Origin: JAYZAP01 sp964645285
Lineage (GTDB): Bacteria > Pseudomonadota > Alphaproteobacteria > JAAXGF01
DNA: 52,419 bases
Direction of reading: 5' to 3'
NCBI GenBank assembly: GCA_964645285.1
Contig: CAZYDR010000009.1
Location: forward strand, 1 to 52,419
This document shows, piece after piece, positions 24,872 to 33,885 of the stretch. Numbering within the stretch: the first letter of the stretch is position 1; each line of letters opens with the position of its first letter. The notes beneath the pieces were generated by a model. It made no database searches. It was not told the DNA's origin and saw only the letters and a program-made list of their open reading frames with translations. The translations under genes and the position numbers were made by a program.

Positions 24872-26034
24872 TGCTCGGGCGCTCCCTTAATCATTCGGAT
24901 GATGGCGAGGGGCAGATAGAGCAGACAGACCGCGACCACCACCACCGGCATGGCGTCCACGGTCGAGGCATCAATGGCGATCCCGGTCGTGGCCGGGCCG
25001 GCAATCGAACCGAGCGCCCAGAACGCCACGAAGGCGGCGTTGACAGCGACCAGATCGGCACCCTTGAAGCGTCGCCCGATCATCACCATGCCGATGGTGT
25101 AGAACCCGCCCAACGCGCCGCCGATGACCAGCAAAGCCGGCCACAACACGAACGGCATGTCCATGATGAACGGCAGCATGCCGCAGGGGATCATGACCAG
25201 GATGGTGCTGCCTATGATCATGATCCGGCCGCCCACATGGTCGGCAAGCCAGCCGATGGGTAGTTGGGTCAGCATGGTCCCGACAACCACCATGGTCAGC
25301 ATGGTCACGACCGTGGATTCATCATAACCGTATCCCAGGCCGAATATCGGCAGGAACGAAAGCGCCGCGCTGTCCACGAAACCAAACATCAACCCGGCAA
25401 TCATCAGGGTCGGCGCGATGCGCAGGAAATGCATCAGCCGGCCCGCAGCATGGCCTTTAACTCTCGGCACCAGGCCGCGGGCCCACAGCAGCGGAATTGT
25501 CGCCACGGCAATGATGCCGGCTCCAGCGAGGAACGGGGCCCAACCTTCGATGCCGGTCACGTTGATGATCAACGGACCGCCGGCGAACCCGGCAGCCAAG
25601 GCAAAACCATAGACGCCGATGACTCGCCCCCGTGTCTTCTCCTCGGCTACCTGATTGACCCAGACGTCGCAACCGATGAACAATATCTCGACCGCGGCGC
25701 CCAATAGGAAGCGGATGGGAAACCAGGCGTAGACGTTGGGGAAGGTCGGCAGCAGCAGGAGCGCCACCAAAATCGTCGCGATGGCGGCGGCGACCAACGG
25801 CACCGTGCCGAATCGGCGCATCATCCAAGGCGCCATGGGAAGGATCGCGAGCACTGCAATGGTCTGGCTTGCTGAACTGAGACCGATCAGTTTGGCGCTG
25901 ACGCCCCGGGATTCCAGTATCAGCGACAGCAGCGGCCAGGTCAGCCCCAGCGTCATGGCAACCACCGATATGGTCAGCACCACGACAGTAATGCTGCGCT
26001 TTCGTTGGGCCGGGGTCAGGGCAAATTCAGTCAT
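24868..26034 (-). CDS. MFS transporter (YcaD-like)
   Basis: This 388-residue protein has about twelve transmembrane helices. The MFS loop signature between helices 2 and 3 is present (APWMMRRFG), and it is repeated in the second half (IGWLADHVGGR). The closest feel is to the YcaD/sugar-efflux branch. It starts 16 bases after the HTH-methyltransferase gene and its end overlaps the PanE-like gene by 4 bases, making it the transporter of this operon. Substrate unknown. Confidence 0.87.
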   Translation of the reverse strand: MTEFALTPAQRKRSITVVVLTISVVAMTLGLTWPLLSLILESRGVSAKLIGLSSASQTIAVLAILPMAPWMMRRFGTVPLVAAAIATILVALLLLPTFPNVYAWFPIRFLLGAAVEILFIGCDVWVNQVAEEKTRGRVIGVYGFALAAGFAGGPLIINVTGIEGWAPFLAGAGIIAVATIPLLWARGLVPRVKGHAAGRLMHFLRIAPTLMIAGLMFGFVDSAALSFLPIFGLGYGYDESTVVTMLTMVVVGTMLTQLPIGWLADHVGGRIMIIGSTILVMIPCGMLPFIMDMPFVLWPALLVIGGALGGFYTIGMVMIGRRFKGADLVAVNAAFVAFWALGSIAGPATTGIAIDASTVDAMPVVVVAVCLLYLPLAIIRMIKGAPEQ

Positions 26035-26050
26035 AACCCCGGTGTTTTAG

Positions 26051-27033
26051 CTATGAAATCGGTTTGCGGCCACTGAAGATCGCATGGCCGGCTTTCAGCC
26101 AATGAACATCGACGTGCTCAAGCCCTGCCGCCTGCATCCACTTAAGCTGGTCGAGCAGGGACGACGGCTGATCCACCGGGTCCGGATTAGGATCGCTGTA
26201 ATAATTCCACTGGTCATCACGGAAATACTCGAACGCCGCCAGATCGCCATCGAGTTCGAGAGACCGGTTGCGCACCGCATCGTCCCAGGCCTTGGCCGAG
26301 AGCGTCTGACCGGTGGTGGTCTCCGGTTCGATCAGATCGATGATGATGACCGCGCCGCCGGGCGCCAGGGCAGCCGTGAGGTCAGTGAACAGGGCCAGTT
26401 TGCCCGCCCCGTCCAGGTGATGGACCGCGAGGGACGAGACGAAGGCGCGCACCGGCCACGGACATTGGCGCCAGTCGGTGTCGGCGATCTGCATCTCGCG
26501 GGTCTCGAAACGGCCCTCGTAGCCGGTCAGGCGCTCGCGGGTCTTGGCCAACATGGTCGGCGAGCCGTCGTAGGCGTGAATCATGACGCCGGGCAGGCGG
26601 GCCAGTATGGTTTCGCTGAGCAATCCCTCGCCGCAGCAGATTTCGACCACATGGGGAACGTCGGGAATATCGGGTATCAGGGCGCAGACGGTTTCCATCT
26701 GGATATCGCGCTCAGGTACGAAATATTCGCCGTAGTCGGCAAACAACTCCGACGTTGTTTCGGTCCACTCCTGGCCGTCGGTTTCGTTACGCTCTTCCTG
26801 CATGGCTTTGCCCTCTGCATCGCCGCGGTAAATCCAGTCGAGTGAAATACCCAATCCGTCGGCCAGTTTCATGGCGTCGAAGACGTTGATCAGGCGCCGG
26901 CCCTTTTCCCACTGATTGTAGGCATTGGCCGTTACCCCGGCGGCCCGGCAGACATCGGCCTGTGATAGGCCAAGCGCCTCGCGGGCTTGCTTCAGGCGGT
27001 CACCGACCGGGGATTGGTTTGGGTTTTCGACAT
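26051..27033 (-). CDS. XRE-type HTH fused to SAM-dependent methyltransferase, with an apparent frameshift near the start
   Basis: The frame from 27001 to 26051 codes for an XRE/Cro helix-turn-helix (about 60 residues, with LGLSQADVCRAAGVTANAYN), then a linker and a class I methyltransferase (motif I VVEICCGEG). That frame is open back to a TAG at 27041-27043 yet has no ATG, GTG or TTG before 26872. An ATG at 27033 lies one frame away; adding one C to the four-C run (27009-27012) would join it as MSKTQTN into the HTH. So either a base is missing (error or mutation), or only the methyltransferase from 26872 (273 residues) is made. It leads the MFS-PanE-amidohydrolase operon. Confidence 0.75.
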
Positions 27034-27066
27034 GGGCGAACTATGCAGACCCAATTGATGCACGGC

Positions 27067-27107
27067 AATTCACATGAGAATGATAGCATAATTCACACGC
27101 CGTGAAT
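27067..27107. promoter_or_regulatory. Repeated AATTCACA half-sites and inverted repeat upstream of the HTH-methyltransferase gene
   Basis: AATTCACA occurs at 27067-27074 and 27090-27097, and the second copy forms an inverted repeat ATTCAC-N5-GTGAAT (27091-27107). This lies between the start of the HTH gene and the end of modC, about 35-75 bases upstream of the HTH start. It could be the operator of the HTH regulator itself. No experimental motif is known to me for this protein. Confidence 0.45.
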
Positions 27108-27115
27108 GGGAGGTG

Positions 27116-28240
27116 TTAGTCGCGGTGTCCCGCAAACTGGCCGGCCGCCGCGCTACGGCCCAGACTATGGCGATCGAGGGCGGCGGATTTGATAAAGGCG
27201 CATATACGAGTGCCCGGCGTCAGCCCCAGAAGATGAACTGATTTTCGGGAAATACGCGCCCACAGCGGTGCCGTATGGTCGCCGTCGCCAATATGCACCA
27301 AGACATCGACCTGGGCGCCGGATTCGTCGCCAATTGCGGTGACCACCCCAGCGAACTGGTTGAGCACACTGGCGCCGGTCGGCGGCTCAAGAGCCAGAAA
27401 CACGTCGCGGGCGCGGATGCGAACCCGCATGGCCGTGCCCTCATTCACATCGAGGCGCGACACACTGAGGCGACCGCCCGGCACCGCCAGGTATGAGAGG
27501 TCGAACTCATCGTCATGGGCCTCGACCACGGTCGACAGGACGGCGCCGGCCTCGTGGCGACCGGTCAGGGGCCGCAGGTCGAGACGGCTGGTGACGTCCT
27601 CCACCGTTCCCACGGCGGCGACGCGGCCAGCGCTCAACACCACCATGTCGTCGGCCAGACGGATGACCTCCTCCATGATGTGGCTGACATAGACGATGGG
27701 AATTTCTAGCTGGTCGCGCAGGCGCTCAATGAAATCGAGAATTTCGTCCTTGCGGGGGGCGTCGAGGGAGGCGAGGGGCTCGTCCATAAGCAGCAGTTGG
27801 GGGCTTGCCAGCAGGGCGCGACCGATGGCCACCCGCTGGCGCTCGCCACCGGACAGGCGGTGAGGGTGGCGGGTCAGCAGATCGCCAAGCCCGAGCAGGT
27901 CGACGATCTGCTCGAAATCGACCGAGTATTGAGCAGCCGCCATACCATAACGCAGGTTGCCTTCAACGGAATAGTGAGGAAACAGGCGGGCATCCTGAAA
28001 CACGTAGCCAAGGCGCCGGCGCTCCGGCGGCAGGTCGATACCCCGCGCCGCGTCAAACAAGGTGATGCCGCTGATGACGATATGGCCGCTGTCGGGGCGT
28101 TCAAGACCAGCGATGAGATTGATCAAGGTCGTCTTGCCCGAACCGGAACGGCCAAACAGGGCGGTGACGCCCTCGGTTGCGCGGTCGATGCAGATATCGA
28201 GAGCGAAACCGCCGAAGTCGCGTTTGATGTCGATATCCAT
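27116..28240 (-). CDS. modC: Molybdate ABC transporter ATP-binding protein
   Basis: The 374-residue protein has Walker A GRSGSGKT at 30-37, the ABC signature LSGGERQ at 129-135 and Walker B LLMDEP at 150-155. A C-terminal TOBE/Mop domain (about 300-365) is typical of ModC and binds the oxyanion. The ATG at 28240 overlaps the modB stop by one base. It energises uptake of molybdate and possibly tungstate; sequence alone does not tell them apart. Metal uptake here fits the AOR and Cox-type enzymes elsewhere in the window. Confidence 0.93.
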   Translation of the reverse strand: MDIDIKRDFGGFALDICIDRATEGVTALFGRSGSGKTTLINLIAGLERPDSGHIVISGITLFDAARGIDLPPERRRLGYVFQDARLFPHYSVEGNLRYGMAAAQYSVDFEQIVDLLGLGDLLTRHPHRLSGGERQRVAIGRALLASPQLLLMDEPLASLDAPRKDEILDFIERLRDQLEIPIVYVSHIMEEVIRLADDMVVLSAGRVAAVGTVEDVTSRLDLRPLTGRHEAGAVLSTVVEAHDDEFDLSYLAVPGGRLSVSRLDVNEGTAMRVRIRARDVFLALEPPTGASVLNQFAGVVTAIGDESGAQVDVLVHIGDGDHTAPLWARISRKSVHLLGLTPGTRICAFIKSAALDRHSLGRSAAAGQFAGHRD

Positions 28241-28929
28241 CAGCCGAACCGCGCCGCTAGACGTCGTGCGATTAACTCCGAAAGCACCAGAGCGGCGACC
28301 GCCAGGATCAGCGAGATAATCATTAGGCGCATGGCGCCGGCCTCGCCGCCGGGGGCCTGCACCAGGGTATAGAGCGCGATGGGCAGGGTACGGGTTTCGC
28401 CGGGGATGTTGGCGGCAAAGGTTATGGTCGCGCCGAACTCGCCGAGAGAGCGGGCAAACGCCAGAACCATACCGGCGAGGATGCCGGGCAGGCACAGGGG
28501 CAGGGTGATGGTCAGGGCTACCTTGGTGCGGCCCGCGCCCAGGGTCCGCGCCGCGGTTTCGATGCGCCGGTCGACCATTTCCAAGGCCAGGCGTATGGCC
28601 CGTACCATGAGCGGAAAGGCCATGATCGCCGACGCCAGGGCGGCGCCTTCCCAGGTGAAGATCAGGGTGATGCCGAAGACGTCATAAAGCCAGCCGCCAA
28701 CCGGGCCGTTACGGCCGAACAGCACCAACAACAGATAGCCCACGGCCACCGGCGGCAGAACCAGGGGCGCATGGATCAAGGCATCGAACAGCGCCTTACC
28801 GGGAAACTCTTTACGCGCCAGCAGCCAGGCCGCCGCCAAACCGAAGGGCAGGGTGAGCACCACACAGGCCACGGCCACGCGCAGACTGAGGCCCAGGGCT
28901 TCCGCTTCCAGGGGTGTCAAGGCGAGCAT
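28240..28929 (-). CDS. modB: Molybdate ABC transporter permease
   Basis: The 229-residue membrane protein has about five helices and the permease EAA-like loop (ETAARTLGAGRTKVALTITLP). It matches ModB in length and in the segment SLGEFGATITFAANIPGETR. It overlaps modA by 13 bases upstream and modC by one base. It forms the membrane channel with ModC as the motor. Confidence 0.94.
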   Translation of the reverse strand: MLALTPLEAEALGLSLRVAVACVVLTLPFGLAAAWLLARKEFPGKALFDALIHAPLVLPPVAVGYLLLVLFGRNGPVGGWLYDVFGITLIFTWEGAALASAIMAFPLMVRAIRLALEMVDRRIETAARTLGAGRTKVALTITLPLCLPGILAGMVLAFARSLGEFGATITFAANIPGETRTLPIALYTLVQAPGGEAGAMRLMIISLILAVAALVLSELIARRLAARFG

Positions 28930-29693
28930 GGCGCGTCGATCTCCGTGTCAAAACCGTAGTCGGCGAGCAGGGCGCGGCCCGGCTCGGACACAAGATAGGC
29001 GAAAAAGCTCTCGGCCGCCGGATTGTTCGCGCCGGCGATCCGCGCCACCGGGTAGACGATGGCGTCATGACTGTCCACCGGGAAGACATCGACCACCTGC
29101 ACATGGTCGCTCAACCGGGCATCGGTGGCGTAGACGATACCAGCGGCAACCTCGCCGCGAGCAACCAGGGCCAGGGTAGCGCGGACATCGGCGCTGTGCA
29201 CCAGACGATCGCTCAAGGCCTGCCAAACACCGAGGTGATCCAACGCCTGCCGACCATAGAGCCCGGCCGGTACATGGTCGGGATCGCCAATGGCCAGCCG
29301 TCGGTCGCCGAGGGCGCCCGCCAGATCGAAACCAGGGGCTATTCGTAGAGTCAGGGGACGGTCCACCGGGGCAATCAAGGTCAGGCGATTGCCCACCAGA
29401 TTACAGCGCTCTGCGACCAGACCGCGACCGTCCAAATAATCAATCCATTGCGGGTTGGCTGAAATATAGATCTGAGCGGGGGCGCTAGCTTCGATCTGCC
29501 GAGCCAGGGTCGAACTGGCGGCGAACGATGGCACCACCGTAGCGTCATGGCTGCGGTTAAATTGCCGGGTCAGAGCTTCGATGGCATCGGTCATGCTAGC
29601 GGCGGCAAAGACCACCACCGGCTCGGCTGCCCAGCCCGTCGGCGTCACGGCCATCAGGATCAGACTTGCGGTTATAGCAATAAAACGCCTCAT
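28917..29693 (-). CDS. modA: Molybdate-binding periplasmic protein
   Basis: The 258-residue protein starts with a signal peptide (MRRFIAITASLILM, ending near GWAAEP). It has the ModA oxyanion-binding segments FAAASMTDAI and SFAASSTLARQI, and ends with the family C-terminal helix. The start at 29693 gives a proper signal peptide; an upstream in-frame extension overlaps znuA and is not credible. It is the first gene of modABC. The gene end of znuA lies 44 bases upstream with the same orientation. Confidence 0.93.
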   Translation of the reverse strand: MRRFIAITASLILMAVTPTGWAAEPVVVFAAASMTDAIEALTRQFNRSHDATVVPSFAASSTLARQIEASAPAQIYISANPQWIDYLDGRGLVAERCNLVGNRLTLIAPVDRPLTLRIAPGFDLAGALGDRRLAIGDPDHVPAGLYGRQALDHLGVWQALSDRLVHSADVRATLALVARGEVAAGIVYATDARLSDHVQVVDVFPVDSHDAIVYPVARIAGANNPAAESFFAYLVSEPGRALLADYGFDTEIDAPCSP

Positions 29694-29737
29694 GCCCGGC
29701 ACTTGCACGCAAGACCGGTTGGCCGTCAAGGACGTTG

Positions 29738-30592
29738 TCAATCCGGCGACAGGAGGCAATCGCGCAGGGATACGGCGAGACCACGCATGATGGCGAAATA
29801 GGCATCCGCGCCCGGCGCGAGTCCGACACCGAGGGGATCAAGGGTGCCGCGGCGAACCGCGCTGTCTTCGACGATGGTGGCGGCCAGAGCCGGAGCAAAC
29901 TGAGGTTCGGTGAACAGGCATCTGGCGCCGGTGGTTTTAATGGCCGCCCGAATCTCGGCAATGCGCTTGGCGCCGAGCCTTTGCTGCGGATTGACGGTGA
30001 TGGCGGCAACCCGATTAAGGCCGTAGCGCTGCTCAAAATGGCTATAGGCGTCGTGGAAGACCACGTAAGGCAGGGCGCTGACCGGCCCTAAAGCGTCGCG
30101 GAGTTCGCTGTGGAGAGCATCAAGGCGCTGCGCCATATAGTCGCCATTGGCCGCGTAGCGGTCGGCGTTGGCCGGATCGAGCCGGGTCAGAACCGTGGTT
30201 GCGGTTTGGACAATGTCGAGGGCGATCCTTGGGTCGAGCCATATGTGGGAATCGTGGTCGCCGCTGCCGGCGTATCTTGACAGGGTAACCACATGAGCCT
30301 TGTCCGCCAGGCTGGCCAGTGGCTTAGACAAGAATAACTCCAAGTCCGGACCGATCCAGAAGACCACGTCGGCGCGGCTCAATATGGTGGCGTCCGATGG
30401 GCGCAGGGCATAGTCGTGGGGCGAGGCGCCGCCTTTGATGATTAATGACGGGACCGCAACGCCGTCCATCACCGCCGCGATGAGGGCGTGCACCGGCACA
30501 ATACTCACCACGACCTCGGGTGGCGTGGCGCGGGCGCTTACGGCGACAGAAAACGTTATCAATAGAGCAATAAGGAAACGGTAAAGACGCAC
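29738..30592 (-). CDS. znuA: Zinc ABC transporter substrate-binding protein
   Basis: The 284-residue protein has a signal peptide (cleavage near ARATPP) and the cluster A-1 zinc-binding fold. Candidate ligands are the His in SPHDYALRPSD, the His in HIWLDP, the His in FHDAYSHFEQRYG and a C-terminal Asp. The His-rich loop that is long in many ZnuA proteins is short here (GSGDHDSH). It is divergent from zur-znuC-znuB across an 85-base region with a palindromic Zur-box candidate, so zinc repression of both sides is likely. Confidence 0.93.
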   Translation of the reverse strand: MRLYRFLIALLITFSVAVSARATPPEVVVSIVPVHALIAAVMDGVAVPSLIIKGGASPHDYALRPSDATILSRADVVFWIGPDLELFLSKPLASLADKAHVVTLSRYAGSGDHDSHIWLDPRIALDIVQTATTVLTRLDPANADRYAANGDYMAQRLDALHSELRDALGPVSALPYVVFHDAYSHFEQRYGLNRVAAITVNPQQRLGAKRIAEIRAAIKTTGARCLFTEPQFAPALAATIVEDSAVRRGTLDPLGVGLAPGADAYFAIMRGLAVSLRDCLLSPD

Positions 30593-30622
30593 GGCGATCT
30601 CATTGGTTGGCTGGAATTATAT

Positions 30623-30641
30623 AATGTTATAATGTATCATT
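30623..30641. promoter_or_regulatory. Candidate Zur box between znuA and zur
   Basis: A 19-base palindrome AATG-N-TA-N5-TA-N-CATT sits midway between the divergent starts of znuA (30592) and zur (30678). AT-rich palindromes of this form are typical Zur-binding sites in proteobacteria. One operator could regulate both the substrate-binding protein and the zur-znuC-znuB operon. Confidence 0.7.
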
Positions 30642-30677
30642 TCGAAATCAGATAACAACCCCGTTTGCAGGTGTGTC

Positions 30678-31178
30678 ATGGGTCAACCGAGCGACAGCAC
30701 ATATCTCTTTACCAGCGCCGACCACGACCACGGCCATTGCATTGCCACCGCCCTGGACGGCGCCGGCGAGCTTTGCCAACGACGCGGCGCCCGGCTCACG
30801 ACTTTGCGCCGCCAGGTCCTCGAGATGGTGTGGCGCAGCCACGAACCCCAGGGCGCCTATGCCATTCTCGAGACCCTCAATGGCCAAGGCCGCCGGGCGG
30901 CGCCACCGACGGTCTACCGCGCACTAGACTTCCTGCTCGGCCACGGCCTGATCCATCGCATCGAATCCCTCAACGCCTTCGTCGGCTGCCCGACACCGAA
31001 CCAGCCCCACACCGGCCATTTCCTGATTTGTGACGGCTGCGGCGGCGCCGCCGAGGTCAACGACCACCGCATCGGCGATGCGCTCCAAGCCAGCGCGAAT
31101 GATATTGGCTTCAAGATCAAACGGGAGACCATCGAGTTGCGCGGCCTGTGCCCCGGTTGTCAGGACGTGGCCGCGTAA
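30678..31178 (+). CDS. zur: Zinc uptake regulator Zur (Fur family)
   Basis: This 166-residue Fur-family repressor has a winged-helix DNA-binding half (APPTVYRALDFL near 75-86) and a metal-binding half with the structural zinc cysteines C-x2-C (ICDGCGG) and CPGC at the end. The His-rich N-terminus (DHDHGH) is an extra possible zinc site. The stop overlaps the znuC start (TAATG), so regulator and transporter are co-translated. Genomic context makes Zur, rather than Fur, a firm call. Confidence 0.94.
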   Translation: MGQPSDSTYLFTSADHDHGHCIATALDGAGELCQRRGARLTTLRRQVLEMVWRSHEPQGAYAILETLNGQGRRAAPPTVYRALDFLLGHGLIHRIESLNAFVGCPTPNQPHTGHFLICDGCGGAAEVNDHRIGDALQASANDIGFKIKRETIELRGLCPGCQDVAA

Positions 31179-31927
31179 TGAGCAAGTCGCTCGTGGAGGT
31201 CAAGGGCGTGGCTATGGACTTCGCCGGCAACGCCGTGTTGACCGACGTCGACCTGACTGTTGACGACGGTCAGATCGTGACCCTGATCGGGCCGAACGGG
31301 TCGGGCAAATCGACCCTGGTTCGCATCGTCCTCGGGTTACTGAAGCCGAGCCGGGGGCAGGTCTCCGTGCGGCCGGGAACACGCATTGGCTATATGCCTC
31401 AACGCCTGGCGGTGGAGAACACCCTGCCGCTGACCGTGGCGCGGTTCCTTCGTCTCGGCGGCCCCGCTGATAGCAACCAGATTGCGGCGGCCCTCGACGA
31501 GGTCGGCGCCGGACGTCTTACTCAAAGCCCGGTCCAGGATATCTCCGGTGGCGAGTTGCAGCGGATTCTGTTGGCCCGCGCCCTGCTGCGCTCGCCCGGC
31601 CTGCTGGTACTTGATGAGCCGGTCCAGGGTGTCGATGTCACCGGCCAGGGCAAGTTGTTCGGCCTCATCACCCGCATCCGCGAGCGCCGGGGCTGTGGCG
31701 TGCTCATGGTCTCCCACGATCTACATCTGGTCATGGCCTCGACGGACACGGTGGTCTGTCTCAATCATCATGTCTGCTGCACCGGCCGTCCCGAGACCGT
31801 GACCCGCGATCCGGCTTATCTCGAACTGTTCGGCCCGCTCGCCGAACGCGGGCTCGCAGTATACACCCACGACCACGATCATCACCATGATCACCACGGC
31901 GATGTGGTGCCGCATGATCATGGATGA
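31178..31927 (+). CDS. znuC: Zinc ABC transporter ATP-binding protein
   Basis: The 249-residue ATPase has Walker A GPNGSGKS at 38-45, the signature ISGGELQR and Walker B LLVLDEP. The C-terminus from about residue 229 is an unusual histidine/aspartate tail (THDHDHHHDHHGD, then PHDHG) that could buffer zinc at the inner face of the transporter. The ATG at 31178 overlaps the zur stop by one base, and the end overlaps znuB by about eight bases. Confidence 0.94.
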   Translation: MSKSLVEVKGVAMDFAGNAVLTDVDLTVDDGQIVTLIGPNGSGKSTLVRIVLGLLKPSRGQVSVRPGTRIGYMPQRLAVENTLPLTVARFLRLGGPADSNQIAAALDEVGAGRLTQSPVQDISGGELQRILLARALLRSPGLLVLDEPVQGVDVTGQGKLFGLITRIRERRGCGVLMVSHDLHLVMASTDTVVCLNHHVCCTGRPETVTRDPAYLELFGPLAERGLAVYTHDHDHHHDHHGDVVPHDHG

Positions 31928-32717
31928 TTTCCTGATCCGGGCCTTGCTCGGCGGTATCGGCGTCGCCCTGGTGGCAGGGCCCCTGGGGGCCTTCGTGGTG
32001 TGGCGGCGCATGGCCTACTTCGGCGCCGCCATGGCCCATTCCGCGCTTCTCGGCGTCGCCCTCGGGCTGCTGCTTGAGGTCGATCTCACCCTCGCGGTCA
32101 TCGTCGTCTGCGTCGGCCTCGCCCTGGCGGTGGTCGCCATGCGCCAGTGGAAGACTCTGGCGACCGACACGGTTCTCGGCATTCTCGCCCACGGCGCTCT
32201 CGCCTGCGGCCTGGTGGCCATTGCCTTTCAGGACAACCTGCGGGTCGATCTGTTGTCCTACCTGTTTGGTGACATTCTGGCGGTTAGCCGTGGCGATCTG
32301 GCGTGGATATTCGGCGGTGGCGTGGTGGTGCTGGCCGTGGTCGGTATCATTTGGCGGCCTCTGCTGTCGGCGACGGTCAACGAAGAGCTGGCACGGGTCG
32401 AGGGCGTTCCTGTGGCCCGGGTGCGGCTGGTCTTCACGGTCCTACTTGCCGTGGTTATCGCCGTCGGTCTCAAGGTCGTCGGCCTACTGCTGATTGCCTC
32501 GTTGCTCATCATTCCGGCGGCAGCGGCCCGGCGTCTGGCGGTAACGCCCGAGGAAATGGCCCTGGGCGCCAGTGGCATCGGTTGCCTCAGTGTGGCCGGT
32601 GGGCTTTACGGGTCGATGACCTGGGATGCGCCGGCCGGACCCGCCATCGTGGTCGCCGCGGTAATCCTGTTTATCGCCGTGATGACGGTGACCGGGCTGT
32701 TTAAAGCGCGCGGTTAA
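31920..32717 (+). CDS. znuB: Zinc ABC transporter permease
   Basis: This 265-residue membrane protein has about eight helices and the ABC-3 family segments GPLGAFVVWRRMAYFG and VKVVGLLLIASLLIIPAA-like C-terminal helices. The start MDDFLIRALL at 31920 fits homologues; an ATG six bases upstream is also possible. The end overlaps the convergent cystathionine-lyase gene by 17 bases. Completes the ZnuABC importer. Confidence 0.93.
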   Translation: MDDFLIRALLGGIGVALVAGPLGAFVVWRRMAYFGAAMAHSALLGVALGLLLEVDLTLAVIVVCVGLALAVVAMRQWKTLATDTVLGILAHGALACGLVAIAFQDNLRVDLLSYLFGDILAVSRGDLAWIFGGGVVVLAVVGIIWRPLLSATVNEELARVEGVPVARVRLVFTVLLAVVIAVGLKVVGLLLIASLLIIPAAAARRLAVTPEEMALGASGIGCLSVAGGLYGSMTWDAPAGPAIVVAAVILFIAVMTVTGLFKARG

Positions 32718-33885
32718 GGTTCTCGAAGGCCAGTTCTAGATCGGCGATCAGATCGTCCGGATCCTCGAGGCCGGCATGGATACGAAGCATCTGCCCCTCC
32801 ACATCCCAGGTAGTCGCGCTGCGCGACTCAGTGATATCGAGAGGAATCATCAGGCTTTCGTAGCCACCCCAGGATGCGCCCATGTTGAACAGATAGCCGG
32901 TTTCCAGGAAAGCCGCCAGGGCTGCGTCGGGCAGGGGTTTGAGAACCGCGCCGAACAACCCGGAGGAGCCGAGAAAGTCGCGCTTCCATAAATCATGACC
33001 GGGGTGGTCGGGCAGGGCCGGGTGAAGCACCCGCTCGACTTCCGGGCGGTCCTGCAGCCAACGCGCCAGGATCAAGGCGGTTTCCTGATGGCGCGGCATG
33101 CGTACAGCCAGAGTGCGAAGGCCGCGGAGCGAGAGATAGCAATCATCCGGTCCGGCGCAACCGCTGTGAAGGATCGAGAACGGACGGATGCGAGGATACA
33201 TCTCGTCGGTCGTCGTAATGATCCCGGACATGACATCCGAATGACCCGAGATATACTTCGTTACCGCATGAATTGATATGTCAATACCATGCTCGAAAGA
33301 TTTGAAATATAACGGCGAAGACCAGGTGTTATCGGCAATCGTGACGGCGCCCCGGTCATGGGCCGCGGCGGCGATGGCGGGCACGTCCTGAACTTCGAAT
33401 GTCGCCGTGCCGGGGGACTCCATGTAGACCAGCCGGGTGTTAGGTCGGATCAGGTCGGCGATTCCGGCCCCCATCAGCGGGTCATAGTAGGTGGTTTCGA
33501 CCCCGAATTTCCCCAGCAACTCCGTACAAACCCGCCGGGTCGGGCCGTATACCGTGTCGACTACCAACAGATGATCGCCTGTTTCGACAAGGGCAAGCAG
33601 TGTCGCCGTAATGGCGCCAAGGCCCGAGGCCACGGCGATGGCGCGGTCACCGCCCTCGATCTCGGCCACCGCCTCCTCAAAGGCAAAGGTCGTCGGCGTC
33701 CCGGTCCGGCCGTAGCGCGCGCCACGGTAGTCGAGATCACGGGCCTTGCGCCATTCCGCCAGGGTCGGAAACAGAATGGTCGAAGCGTGATAAACTGGGG
33801 GATTGACCACCCCATGGTTGGCGAACGGGTCCCGTCCGACAGTGGTCACGGCGGTTGCGTCCTTGGGGCGACGGGTGCTCGACAT
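32701..33885 (-). CDS. metC: Cystathionine beta-lyase family PLP enzyme
   Basis: The 394-residue Cys/Met-metabolism enzyme has the PLP lysine K210 in IHAVTKYISGHSDVMSG and the YGRTGTPT and SGLGAITATLLAL substrate/cofactor segments. The fit is best to MetC-type beta-lyases, which split cystathionine to homocysteine, pyruvate and ammonia; related activities (cystine lyase, gamma-lyase) cannot be excluded. It is convergent with znuB with a 17-base overlap. Function fits the cysteine/sulfur genes around 40-43 kb. Confidence 0.9.
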   Translation of the reverse strand: MSSTRRPKDATAVTTVGRDPFANHGVVNPPVYHASTILFPTLAEWRKARDLDYRGARYGRTGTPTTFAFEEAVAEIEGGDRAIAVASGLGAITATLLALVETGDHLLVVDTVYGPTRRVCTELLGKFGVETTYYDPLMGAGIADLIRPNTRLVYMESPGTATFEVQDVPAIAAAAHDRGAVTIADNTWSSPLYFKSFEHGIDISIHAVTKYISGHSDVMSGIITTTDEMYPRIRPFSILHSGCAGPDDCYLSLRGLRTLAVRMPRHQETALILARWLQDRPEVERVLHPALPDHPGHDLWKRDFLGSSGLFGAVLKPLPDAALAAFLETGYLFNMGASWGGYESLMIPLDITESRSATTWDVEGQMLRIHAGLEDPDDLIADLELAFENLNRAL

